A DNA stretch of 64,000 nt from Ceratodon purpureus (GCA_014871385.1 CM026426.1:40891579-40955578); one strand, 5' to 3'. Counted from the stretch's first letter, positions 33,852 to 45,100 are shown. A program made the numbers and translations. The notes: generated by a model not told the origin, from the letters alone.

Positions 33852-35143
33852 TCAGCTCAGAATGCGACCTCCAGCCACCCCTTGCACTGCCCTGTTGATG
33901 GGGAAGTTATGCTTCCTCTTGCTCCATCCGTAACCATGTCCGCCTTTGCTGTCTTGTGCTCGCATTTCTGGGCCGAGGGCCATGCGAACATCCACAGCTG
34001 CAAAGTGCATGTGGTGCTGAAACCCGCCTAATTCACAAACCACCATCGCCTTTGCAGTAACCTCATGCGTATATTCTCCCAAGACGTCCCCCATTGTCCA
34101 TGACGGAGTATATCCTGTGTGGAAAGAAGCATCGGAGAGGAACCTGTTTGGAATTAGAACCGCCCATCCCGCATGCTCCACGTTCCAAGTGTGTCCATGC
34201 GCCATGCTCCTTTCCACCTCCACAAGTGCAGCTTTACTCGGACTACCATTGCCTCCGCCCGCCCTCGGTGTTGTTGCCCCCTAGTTGGGCTCCTGAAACT
34301 CCGGCTCTTCGAACTCCGGCTCCTCAAACTCCAAATTCCCAGTAGCCATACTGTCTTCGATGTCCTCAGAATCCTGTCTGTCATAGAAGTCTAGCACCTC
34401 CCAGATGGCCGCATCTGCATCCGCCACCTCCTTCGTCTGGAAGTCCAAAATTCTTCGCGCCCTTGTGGTGACCCCAATTGCAGCTCTGGGCCGAATTTCG
34501 GTAGGCGGCTTCCACTTGACCGGCTTCCGTGGCTGCTGCTTCAACTTCCCTTTCTCCTCTTTCGTGAACCTCTTCTCTCTTCGCCCTGCCCCGCCTACGA
34601 CCACTCCCGAATCAATATTGATCCCCTCTACAACAAGCTTTTAAACCAGCAAAATAAGTTCAGAAAAAAAGTGATCGCAGTGCAATCACATTGCGGCTTA
34701 CCTTGACGTTGTTTACTTGCGGGTAGCATAGGAGCCCCCAAATCCTCGTCATCTGCTGCCTCTCCGTCGCCACCCGCTCCCGGGATCCTGTGCTGCCTCT
34801 TCGCGTTTGCACCAATCGTCCCGCACTGCCTAGATGTCGGATCTCCCTCGCCTGCATCCCCTGTTACTGCCGGCCCCCCCTTCCGTTTCCTCGGCCCCCG
34901 CGGCTGAGGTTGTCTTTTCCCCCCTCCCGCTTCAGGACGCCCTCCATTGCATGGAAAAATGCAAAACTTCAACAACGTCGTTACAAACTCCGGGAATTTT
35001 TGCCTGTCCCGCCAACCGAGGAGACGCGATGCGTGACGGTACCACAAGTACCTGCAGCTCTCGTCATGGGCGAATTTCCCTCTTTGATTCCACGCTCTGG
35101 GTCGCGGCTCTAGGAGCAGGCGTTCTGAATCTGACAATGCCAC
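33852..35143 (-). pseudogene. Second piggyBac-borne ORF with a possible HUH (Rep-like) motif
   Basis: Exon 1 starts near 35143 (MALSDSERLLLEPRPRAWN; CRYLWYRHASRLLGWRDRQK) and ends at a donor (34702, AAG|GTAAGC). Exon 2 (34637 down) holds a basic stretch, an acidic repeat (EFEEPEFEEPEFQEP), a TAG at 34281-34283, and then in the same frame VTAKAMVVCELGGFQHHMHF followed by AAVDVRM. ELG plus H-M-H resembles motif II of HUH endonucleases. The Tyr-containing motif III cannot be fixed by eye (GHGYGWSKRKH is a candidate). It is head-to-tail with the transposase, about 150 bp upstream. A HUH role is a hypothesis. Confidence 0.5.
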
Positions 35144-35149
35144 AACCTT

Positions 35150-35872
35150 TGTGGCAGTGGCCTCTCATCGCCCCTGCGACCTCATCCAACTCCAAAGAGC
35201 ACCCACGGCGTCCTCACAATTCAGCGCATTCTTAGTCTGTGTTGTTCCCTGTGCATTCTCCATCAATCGATCCTAAAGTCGCACGCAACAAAACTGCAAA
35301 ACCCTAGAATTGCCTTCGTCTAAAGCAAACAGCGCCCATTTTCTCTCAAACTCCCCCGTGAATCCCAACACCCTCCCTTCATTCAAGACACCCACTTGAA
35401 GAATAGCCGCCATCGTGAAGTCCAACATCCTCCTGCCGTCGCTCCTGGACCATGAAATGAATTCACAGCTCTCTAAAGCTAATGCGAATCTCTACTCTTC
35501 AAGCCCAAAACCCAAATGACTGTTGGATCTAATGCTTCCCGTGGAGTGACATTAGAGTAGGCTAACTGATTCTGACTTCCTGAACCGGTCACCATGTCTG
35601 TGCTACCCTAAAGCCGTGTCAGGTACTTACTGTGCGTATAACTGGGATGACGGAGGTACGTATATCTCTGGGATGCACAAAATACCTGGTTTTGGGTGAT
35701 CCTCAGGGCAGAATTTTCACATTTTTAATTTTAAAAAAATACACTGACCAACATTAGGACAATGCCCCCACTTTCTCTTCTAGGTATGTGGGCAAATACC
35801 CTCACGAAGCCTTCCGGAACACTGGAATACGTCACTCAACATGCTCAAAATGCATGCAACAGCTTAAAGGGG
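35150..35872. other. piggyBac right end and probable promoter side
   Basis: No ORF is supported. On the minus strand this is the upstream side of the HUH-like and transposase genes. It contains an AAACCCTAGAATTG telo-box-like word near 35300, as seen in plant leaders. TTAGAGTAGGCTAACTG at 35552-35568 is also found at 25278-25294. Confidence 0.4.
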
Positions 35873-35876
35873 TTAA

Positions 35877-36243
35877 GGAGACACCACAGATGGCCAGAGT
35901 GGATTCGGGATCCTCCATTACAGTATGTTCAATGGAGGTAATCAAGCGCTTGGGCATCACGAAACAAATGAGGGCTGGGCGAGAGTATTACAGAGCCTCT
36001 GGGTCGAGAGAAAATTCTGCAGGTACCATACCCGTTCTATGCATAATTATAGCAGGGGTGGTTTGTGATCTGCCTGTAATGGTCGTGCCCACTTTGGCAT
36101 GCAAGGTGTTATTGGGATGCGATGTCTTGCAGGTTGCGAAGGCAAGAATCGTCTTTGTAACTAGGGAAATGCAGGTGCATGGTACCGAGACCACCGGGAC
36201 CGAGTCAAATCAAGACACCTTGCGAGTCAACATGCTCACTTAA
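35877..36243 (+). pseudogene. Second retropepsin domain of the gypsy polyprotein
   Basis: In frame with 23310-23599 after removal of the piggyBac, the polyprotein reads KETPQMARVDSGSSITVCSM, a second aspartic-protease active site (DSGS). A flap-like region follows (YYRASGSRENSAGTIPVL) and then the C-terminal VLLGCDVLQVAKARI. A TAA ends the frame at 36241-36243, and the frame continues as an acidic linker (SDDESEEMIGQHDHDLILQE) to another TAA near 36433. Two complete retropepsin-like domains in one gypsy element is unusual. Confidence 0.8.
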
Positions 36244-36438
36244 GACTCAAGCGACCTGTGCGATTCGAGCGATGATGAGTCCGAGGAGATGATCGGGCAA
36301 CATGATCATGACCTTATTTTGCAAGAAGTGGTCCAAATGGGTATTGACCGGGAGGATCTTGGAGCAGGTGAGTTGGATGCATGGATCGAAGAACATGCCC
36401 CACAGGAAATGACTCGATGGATCCTCAAGGATTAAGCG

Positions 36439-37299
36439 ATGAACATCTTGGAATCATCGTGTGATCATGATGAGTACACCGACTCGATACACTGGACGTC
36501 TCAGCCAGAACCGTCAAAGATTGATCAGACGGGAACGTCGCAGGACTCAAAATTAAAATTAACTGACAGGTGGGACAGTATCAAGTCGCGAGTACAAGTA
36601 GAGGAAACACTCAGCGAAGAACAACAAGGAGAACTCTGGAAGGTGCTTGAGAAGAATAGCTGTGCGATTGCTGTAGACAAGTTGGAACTAGGCCACTGTG
36701 CTGTCGATGAGCATCGAATAGACACACAAGGCTTTTATCCTTGCCAAAGCGCTCCCAACCGACTCTCCGACTATGAGGAGAAGGAAGTCCAGCGTCAGAT
36801 TGAGGCGCTATGTGAAACAGGGATGATGCGAACCAGTGACTCTGAGTATGCTACGAAGGTCACACTTCCACCCAAGAAAGATGGCAGCAAGCGTTTCTGT
36901 GGAGACTACAAGCCACTGAGTCAACAAACCAGAAAGGATAGTTTCCCGATGCCACTCATTAGTGATGTGTTCAGCCAGCTGGAAGATGGACAATGGTTTT
37001 CCTCCCTTGATCTGTAGTCAAGATTCTGGCAAATCTGCATGCATGAGACAGACATCAAGAAAACACCAATTATCACCAAGAGGGGCCTATATGAGTGGAC
37101 TGTAATGTCATTTGGGCTTAAGAATGCGGCTACAACATTCCAACGCATCATAAATCAAGTGCTTGAGGAAGATTTGAACGAGATGTGCAAGGTGTTTGTG
37201 GACGACGTCAACATCCACACCCAAGAGTGGAAAGACCACTTGCGGCACATTGAGCGGATGCTACAGAAACTGCACAGGGCTCAGCTGCGACTGAATTAG
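36439..37299 (+). pseudogene. gypsy reverse transcriptase
   Basis: Motifs in order: KVTLPPKKDGSKRFCGDYKP, DVFSQLEDGQWFSSLDL, TAG (37015-37017), SRFWQICMHETDIKKTPIIT, VMSFGLKNAATTFQRIINQV, and the catalytic VFVDDVNIHT. A second TAG lies at 37297-37299, before the DKCKF motif. The first replaces an expected Gln; the second sits where several residues occur in the family, so CAG is plausible but not certain. The enzyme copies the element RNA into DNA. The copy is inactive because of the stops. Confidence 0.9.
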
Positions 37300-38244
37300 G
37301 ACAAGTGTAAGTTTGGATTCATCAGACTAGTGTTCTTAGGGCACTCTGTTTCACGAAATGCGTGTGCACCCAGCCCACTCAAGGTGGAGGCTATTATGCA
37401 GTTTCCTCTACCCAAAACTGTCACCAATATTCGGAGCTTCCTAGGTATCACTAAGTATTATCGCATCTACATCCGCGACTACGCTCACATCGCTACTCCT
37501 TTGTTTGAACTAACCAAAAAGGAAGAACCTTTCGCCTGGACAGCAGCGAGAGGGAACGCGTTTGAAACACTTCGGTTGAGACTTGCAGCTGCGCCAATTT
37601 TGATCAGACCTGATTTCACGCTGCCATTCATACTTGATGTGGACTAGTCACAGAAGGGAGTAGGTGCCGTACTCTCACAGAAGATTAAACACCGAGAGCA
37701 TCCAGTTGCATATGCGAGTAGGGGTCTGACAGCAATTCAGCAAAAATATCACCCCATGGAAGGGGAGTGCTATGCGTTGATTTGAGGTGTGGTGCACTTT
37801 TGTCAGTATCTGTACAAGAATCCATTTGTAATCAGAACTGACCACCGGCCGCTTGAGTGGCTAGCTACAGTGCCTGATACCAACGGAAGACGTGGCCGAT
37901 GGATCATGATGTTACAGGACTATGATTTCAAGATTGTCCATCGAGCAGGGGCTAAGCATCTTAACGCATACGCTCTATCTCGGAATCCCAGCAGTCAACC
38001 AAGAGACGATGAGGCAGAAATTGATGACCACGTTCACCACGTACAGATGCTAGAACGAATCGACGGTCAGGAAGTAACGAGAGTCAAAGGTGAACAGATG
38101 ACATGCAGGAACCTGGCGCTCACGCCTTTCATGCCAACTGATCACATCCTGGAAGCAAACCAATGGGCACAGCCAGCATACGAATTGAGCGAAGCATCAA
38201 TAGGCGAGGATGCATCTTCTGATAGCGTGGAATCCCAAAGCTAG
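37300..38244 (+). pseudogene. gypsy RT connection and RNase H
   Basis: The frame goes on with FLGHSVSRNACAPSPLKVEA, FLGITKYYRIYIRDYAHIA, the RNase H start FILDVD, TAG (37645-37647), SQKGVGAVLSQ, then EGECYALI, TGA (37783-37785, probably TGG), GVVHFCQYLYKNPFVIRTDH, and RAGAKHLNAYALSR. The active-site Asp, Glu and Asp of RNase H are all present. A frameshift before the integrase lies between 38244 and about 38260. Confidence 0.9.
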
Positions 38245-38258
38245 GAAAGCCGAGGTGC

Positions 38259-38317
38259 TTGCAAACGATGCATGAGACATACTCCAAGGGAGTTATGTCT
38301 GAGATCATAAGAGAAGT

Positions 38318-38352
<35 letters not shown>

Positions 38353-39149
38353 GGGGTGAGCCTAGTCAAAGGGACACCGCTAATGAAGAAGCCGAACTAG
38401 ACATACATCAAGACAAGAATGTGATCCAATTCATGGCGACCAACCACATACAGGAGGACTGGAATCGTCGAGAGAGGAAAAGAATCAACATGCGCATTCA
38501 AGCTGGTTACCACATGGATGAAGATCGCATATGCAAGGATGGCCCGATTGTTCCAAAACCAAAAGAGCGAGGACAGGTGGTGCAACATGTGCACGAGGAG
38601 CTTGGACATGCAGGGAGAGAAAGAATGTTGGCAGCAGTCATGAGGAGTTACTACTGGACTGATAGGGTGGTAACCGTACGCCGCATCGTTGGACAATGCA
38701 AGCATTGCCAACTAACGAAAAAGCATGGATGCGTGAGATCGGGTGATGCTCAACTCCACAGTATACATGTCGTGGATTTCATGTACCAAGTGGCGATTGA
38801 CACTGCCGGGCTCCTAAGCAGTACCAAGCGGGGCTATCAATATGTGCTGATCGCGATAGAGTATTTTTTGAAATGGATGGAGGCTCTGCCAGTAAAGGAT
38901 CACGATGTCGTCACCGCTGCTGAGTTCTTTGAAACTGAGATTATATGTCGCTATGGGGTGCCAAAGGCGGTACTTACAGACAATGGCACTGAATTCTGCG
39001 CCGAATTTGATGAGTTGTGCGAGAAGAATGGTATTAAACATGAGCGCACCTCACCATCGTGGCCACAGTGCAACGGAATGGCACAAAGATTTGTACAAAC
39101 TCTAAAGATTGGACTGACCACCATGGCCAGTCAGTGGGGAGACGAGTGA
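38259..39149 (+). pseudogene. gypsy integrase with an altered catalytic glutamate
   Basis: The HHCC finger is present (HEELGH, then CKHCQLTK). In the DDE core the Asp residues are in AIDTAGLL and VLTDNGTEFCAEF. The expected Glu in the NG(x)AERF motif reads NGMAQRF, that is CAA instead of GAA. If not a sequencing error, this would abolish integration. A run of 32 G at 38319-38350 sits upstream in the frame, encoding poly-Gly, and is probably an expansion inside the linker. TGA at 39147-39149 ends the ORF. Confidence 0.85.
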
Positions 39150-39620
39150 GATCGACATGTTGATTGAATTTTGTATGGCTATTGATTCAGTATCCAAGGG
39201 AATACGAAATTTTCTCCTTTCTTTGTTCTCACTGGGAGAACACCAAGATTGTCATCTGACAACATTCGGGAGAAGTTTCAGAAGGTGATAGATGAGGAGG
39301 CAACCGTGGAATAAGGGAGTGCTAGGATGCAGAGCCAAGTGCAACTGATTGAAGATATTCACAAAGCAGTATCAGTGAATATAGCTACAGCACAGCGTAA
39401 GCATCAGGAGAGCTACCTCAATCGTAAAGGAAAGATTGTGCGTTTTCCACATTTGGACCTGAAGTGTGCAGCAAAGATGTTTGTCTCGGGGAAGCGTCGA
39501 GCGCTGGCACGGAATTGGGAGGGGCCGTTTGTGTTCAAAGGATATGCGAGATCGTCGGATGCAGCTGACGATGAAGCAGGGAGGCTTTGTGAGCTGGTGG
39601 ATGCGGATGGCAAGCTATAG
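39150..39620 (+). pseudogene. gypsy integrase C-terminal part
   Basis: In the same frame as the core but with several stops, the segment reads FSPFFVLTGRTPRL and, after a TAA (39312-39314), IHKAVSVNIATAQRKHQESY and ARNWEGPFVFKGYA, the usual beta-rich C-terminal module that binds DNA. No chromodomain is seen. The frame ends with TAG at 39618-39620. Confidence 0.75.
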
Positions 39621-39686
39621 GAACGAGCACGACCAGATGTGCGTTGTTTTGAGGGTGAACTGTTGGGTGGCTGGGACGCACCCACT

Positions 39687-39703
39687 TAAAACAAGGGAGG
39701 AGT
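39687..39703 (+). other. Polypurine tract of the gypsy element
   Basis: AAAACAAGGGAGGAG ends about 9 bases before the 3' LTR. It is the expected plus-strand primer site. The short gap to the LTR suggests that the LTR edge or the tract has drifted. Confidence 0.65.
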
Positions 39704-39711
39704 ACCACATA

Positions 39712-40231
39712 TGTAACGTGGAATTTGCTGACTGAGCATTTCCAACTGTGAAAGGGGAGTCTGATCTGGAGGGATGAGGTGGAGGAACATAACCGCAGGC
39801 CAAATGTCTAGTTACAGTGGTTGATATCACCGGTAATTAGTTACAACAGGTAGTGGGTAGTTACAAACAAAACTTGTCTGGCGGCTGTTTCAGAGTAGTG
39901 GGTAGGTTTGATCGGAATGGAGAATACTTAAGGTTCACTCAACAGGGTGATTAGTTGGGTTAGTCATGGTGTAGGCAGCTCCGGAGAAATCCAACAGTAC
40001 ACTGTATACCGGCAGTGGCCTTATAGGTGCTTGTGAAAAGTTAAACTTATGAGTAAAGCTTGACAAGTTCATGGGCAGATTGAGTGACTTGTGTGTAAAG
40101 AGGGGGGGAGAGTGCCGCATCTTGGGCTTTCTCTGCGACCGTGCTCTCTGTGATTCCGCTGCACTAGAGTTTTGTTGGAGATAAGCGAGGGATGTAGGGA
40201 AAAAGCTGAAGAGTCAGAGGATTTGAGTGAC
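39712..40231 (+). repeat. 3' LTR of the gypsy element
   Basis: About 97% identical to 2940-3459. The downstream flank (TTTCTTTATAAATACC) shares TTTC with the left flank, in keeping with a 4-5 bp target duplication. Confidence 0.92.
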
Positions 40232-42187
40232 TTTCTTTATAAATACCACATTCCTATATGTGAAAAAAATAATATAGACATAGTCGTAACTCACCTAGAA
40301 ACAAGTATTGAAGTGCCTCAATTAAAAAGAAACTCTTAAAATTTGGTTTTTTTTTTTTTTGCTCACAAAACACTGCAAACCTATTATGCAGCAAGAGAAA
40401 CAACATTTTTTAACTTTTAACATTATGATCTCACGAATAGTAAGGAATTTGAATCTAAGACTTAAGGTACATATACATATACAAATAAGATAACAGATTG
40501 TAAATTTACAAACTTGTGCGAAGAATTTTGGAAAATGAAATGTCTCGACTAATTAGATCAACAATGTTTAAAATATGCACATGCTATATTAACCCGTAAA
40601 GGACAATTGTCCTGGAATGGATTTTTTTGAATTTCATGCTGTTAATTGCGATGTCAATTTTAAAAACTTGTTTTTGAAATATTTTGGGAATGTATGCCAT
40701 ACAATAACTTTGAGGAAATTCAATGTTTTTTTCAATACGACATTTAATAAAAAGTTATGGTAACTGAAGTTGAATTTATTGTTCTGAAGGCAATTTGGGC
40801 AGTCATACTAAATACATTTGTCACCTCTGAGATTATTTCTATAAATATTTAATGTTGTCATCTTTGAGATTTCTCCGAATAAACTTCTTTCCATAGAAAA
40901 CGTTCACTCCACAATGATCAAAGTATTAGAATAACTTCATTTTTCCTTCATAAAAAATTAGATTTTTTATTTTTTTAGGTTTCTTCTTTTTTTCACTTAA
41001 AGGATAGAAATCACTCTTTCCTTTGGCCGTTTAGATTGGGACTTTATGGATTAATGGAATTTCCAGAAAAGAAATATGAATTACCATTCTTTTCTATTCA
41101 GCTTAATTAAAATATTATTTTCAACATGCTTCACTTGTTTTTTGTATGTAATTTTTTTTTTAATGAAATTAGCTAAGTTAGTCATCTTTGTCATGCACCA
41201 AAATCCATAATGAAAAAAACCTAAAAAAAACAATTAAAAGTGTGTCAACCTAGGAAGAAACTCTATCAAAAAAGTTTGTTTTTAAATTTCAACCGAATTA
41301 CTCTTCTAATTTTTACACTCGATTATGATGAAATTCATTGAGCTATCTACTACAATAATCTAATTGAAGAACTTACCGTTACAATCAGAATGTTATGATT
41401 CTTTAACCATTCATACTTTATACAATAGAAATGACAGTTTTGGAACATTTCTTGATGAAACATAGTCAATGAACTTTAGGGATTAACCAAGCTATATGGA
41501 AAAGAAAACCTAGTATTTTGCAATATAACATTATACCATAATTGTCACAAATTCTTCATATAAATACCTCATATAAATTTCTTCGTCTCTCGAGAAGGTA
41601 CCTCTCGAGAAGGTACCGCATAAGCATTTTCTTCTAACCCTACACATTGTTTTTGTTGAATCATCAAGTGCTGGGCCCTCCCTTATGCTGTTCATGTATT
41701 TCTTCACAGAACTTTTTCCACCATTTTTCTTAATTACATTGCAACCATGCCTTTTGTCACCACTGTACGAATCAGTACTAACTATCATTTTTTCATGACA
41801 TGTCACGCATATCATGTATTGTAATACCAATTTCAAACATGAGATTGTAACACTAAATTCTAAACAGTTCAACAAACACTCATATTGGAACTTGGATCTT
41901 GACGTTCATAGTTGGAGAATTACAGCATGCATCTTCTAGAAGAATTGCATATATTTTGGAGTTGTTCAATTATCAAAAATATACTATGTTATCTACAGGT
42001 TAGATAAAGTGATTCAATAACAAAGGAGCATACCTTGCCACAATATACATTAATTTAGACAACCCATGCTTCAGTGCTATTCATGACCATCCCGACTTAA
42101 ACATCACATGCCGTGATCAGAGTTCCCATCACCATGGACGACAAGAAAGTAACTAATATATAAATTATGCTATGAAACATAAAGAAT
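40232..42187. other. AT-rich intergenic DNA between the gypsy and the ligase gene
   Basis: 40245-40560 is the right fragment of the interspersed repeat interrupted by the gypsy (ACATTATGATCTCACGAATA at about 40420). The rest is AT-rich with poly-T/A runs. At about 41590-41618 a 17-bp unit (CTCGAGAAGGTACCTCT) is repeated in tandem. A 114-codon minus ORF (41531-41875, CVTCHEKMIVSTDSYSGDK) has paired cysteines but no known family. It may be a fragment of a zinc-binding protein. Confidence 0.4.
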
Positions 42188-45100
42188 TTAAGAAAGATCA
42201 AACGACCCCTGCCCTTCATAAATCGCGTACATTAGCCTCTCCTTCATAATTTCCTGAACGAATACACAAATTTGCAACCACAGATGCAATCTGTAAGTGA
42301 TATTCCTGGGCACAAAAGCAAATTCTGCGAAAAAAAACGACCAAAAGAAAACAAAATACAGAAGAATTGTAAGAAGAAGAAAGAAAAGAAAAGATTTGAG
42401 AAGTTCATGTAAAAAGTACACTCGATAATGTGAGGCGAGCCTATTCACGAAAAAATTCCCAATAACATATGTAGATTTTTTTTGCTAGTATGTTTGAAGA
42501 CCAACATTATACGTATGAATTCAAAATATCAGACCCCAAACCTTGAATACTGCCAGGAAATGTAGCCCGGCTACATGCCTACGCCGAAATTGCACACTAC
42601 ATTCAATTGAGGACAATAACATACCTTGCACGAGTACGGAGGAAGCTTCAGGTAATTCGCACACGTCATCACACTAGGCAGATCCCTGTCCGCCAACGTC
42701 GTGCCCATCCCAGCTAGAGCTCCTGGTGGCGTTGTCCCAAATGCTGTCCCAGTGCCACCAGTGGGGTGCTGTCCACATACCGCTAACGATAAGTCCACAT
42801 CACTATTAAACATAAATCTAATCCAAACAACCTCACTTCCTTCAGACCATTCCAAAACACACAAAATCCTACTGTTGAATACATTCAAAATACAACGCTC
42901 TCAAACATCAAAACTCACTTGCACAAGTCAATGCCCGTAATCATCACAAATCCCTACTCCACACGTTCAACGTCCCCGCAACATCAACCAAAAAGGAACT
43001 CACCTTCCGAACGATCGTTAGCTTCGGGCTCAACGCTGCTAGTCCCCCAGGTGGAAGCCGCGGCGCTCCAGTAACGAACCGCAAAAATGCCCGTTGCTCG
43101 TCCGGAGTTAGCTCACTCATGATACCCAGCAGCTGTAGCACACCCACGCACACCTTACTCAACTCGAACATCCGAATGCCAAGCCTTCCAGGACTCATCC
43201 CCAAGTCCACTATCAGAACAACCATCGCCCTAACCATCAATAGAGGAGAAACAAGCTACTTACGTTACGAATAGGAGGACTAGAAGCCGTATATCCATGG
43301 TCGAACTTCATGATATCAGGAAGCGACTCCGGCTGCACCACAATAAACACAACCACACAAACACTCACTCAATATCAACGACTACACGAACTGCCTTACT
43401 GCTCAGATACACAAACTTCACTACCAAAGCCATGTACGAACATTACGTAACCAAAAAGGCTAGTCTTACCGCCCACAACTCTCGCCGACCGCAGAGCAGA
43501 TACTCCAATTCATCCTGACTGAAAATTTGCAGACTAGACAACTGGAACACCTGCACACCCAATCATCCCAATCAGTCACCCACATATACCACCCACCAAC
43601 GCCACCGTAAAATTCACATCTAACCACCACACCACATTCACATCCACATACACTTCCATGTATCATTGCCACTGGCACCACTCCTCAGATTCCTGCGCCA
43701 CCCAACTCCCCTAGACATTCCCGAAACAACTCCGCAACCCCGCTATCCATCCACCTTACAAATGTGAAACCACCCATTTTCATCCTACAAGCAACCTAAA
43801 CGGACAACACCAATTTCTAGACCCTTCAACCAGCCAGTACGATACCTGGTTAAAGCCGGCACGAAATGCTTCGACCTGAGCACCGATCCCGCCCTTCACC
43901 GTTGCCTCCACTACCAGCGATATGTACTCCTCCAGATTCTCTAGCTCCACCTGACAAACCACGACATACCGAACTCAGTTACCAACAACACGTCCCGAGA
44001 CCAAACGCCAATTATTCCACTCCACCGATACACCACCCACCCCGAAACAAAACCACACATCCAGCGTACCATCACGTCCCGCCCCTGGCTCTTCAGCTCG
44101 TAATCCGGGTGCCCTGGCAGCGTAAAATCCAGGCACAAATCCTCCACCCGAGAGCCCCTGAACCGCAATCCATCCACTGACTGCCCGCTCGCCTCCACAA
44201 ACTGCTTCTTCCGCACCAGCACTTGCATCTCGACCAGAGTCCGCCCCAGCTCGGGATCCAATGTCTCGATGTCGTAAAGGTCCAGCTCCTGCACTCACCA
44301 CTCCCCCGTCATTTCCACCGACTCCAAACATTCAGTCTCCTAATCCAAATCCCATAGACAACACCTCAATTCTAATATCGCCAATCTATAACCACACTCG
44401 TACCACCGCCACTTGCCTGCCCCAAAACGATCTTATAGAACGGTGTCGACAGCGGCAGGTCCAGAAGCCGCCCGTCCTGCAGCGCTTTCGCCATCACCCG
44501 CCCCAGCAGCCGGAAGTGCTCCAACACCTTCCCGTACTTCTTATTGCTCGAAGCGTCCGTCTCCGGGTGCCACGGACGGGGAAACAGCCCCTGCGGTGCG
44601 TTCACGTACGCCCCGCTGCTCGATGCCACCTCCGACTCCCCTCCAAACTCCCAACCTACCTCCGGGCCCCTCGCCTCCGCCATCTCCACGTCCACCCCCA
44701 CCTCCGACCGAGACCTCATCTCCGTCCGCCACATCTCCAGCTCCTCCTTCTGCAGCTCGTGGCTCAGCAGCGTGTAGAACTCCAGCGTCGGTCCCAGCCC
44801 CGTCCCCACCTCCCCGAAGTACTCCACCTCCAGCACCGCCTTGTGCCCCGCGTACAGCTCCATCACCTTCGCCGCTGACTCCAAGATCCGCTGTCGCGTC
44901 ACCCGCACCTTCTGCCGCTGCAGCCTCCCTACCCGCAACTCTCGATACTCGGTCACGCCCCCAGTCCCCTCCGAGCTCTGCTGCGCCTGCAGCCTCTGCA
45001 GCGCCCGACTGAGCCCGAATGCAGTCGAGTGGAAGTATTGCCTACGAGTCTCGAACGGGAACAGGAACGGACAAGCCAGAGTCAGCTGTCCGCACCACGA

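Larger units (their letters stand above)
23600..35872 (-). mobile_element. piggyBac element, 12.3 kb, with cargo
   Basis: It is flanked by TTAA on both sides (23596-23599 and 35873-35876), the exact piggyBac target. Its ends are inverted: CCCCTTTAAGCTGTT at 23600 and the complement at 35858-35872. A second inner match (GTTGAGTGA) follows on both sides. A piggyBac transposase gene lies inside on the minus strand. Taking out the element and one TTAA keeps the gypsy reading frame. Most piggyBacs are 2-6 kb. This one also carries a B3-domain gene fragment, other exons, and a nested TG...CA element. Confidence 0.9.
2940..40231 (+). mobile_element. Ty3/gypsy LTR retrotransposon interrupted by two large DNA transposons
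   Basis: Two nearly identical LTRs (2940-3459 and 39712-40231) flank, in order, an initiator-Met primer site, gag with three zinc knuckles, two retropepsin domains, reverse transcriptase, RNase H, integrase and a purine tract. That is Ty3/gypsy order. Subtracting the insertions (17,769 and 12,277 bp including duplicated target) leaves about 7.25 kb, a normal gypsy size. The flanks share TTTC (possibly TTTCT), so the exact LTR end is uncertain by a few bases. The polyprotein has many stop codons and at least two frameshifts, so the copy is not autonomous. Confidence 0.93.

Noticed and set aside
2940..40231. Two different gypsy elements, one on each side
   Set aside because: LTRs match at about 97%, domain order is complete only when the halves are joined, and the joins keep the reading frame at both insertions.
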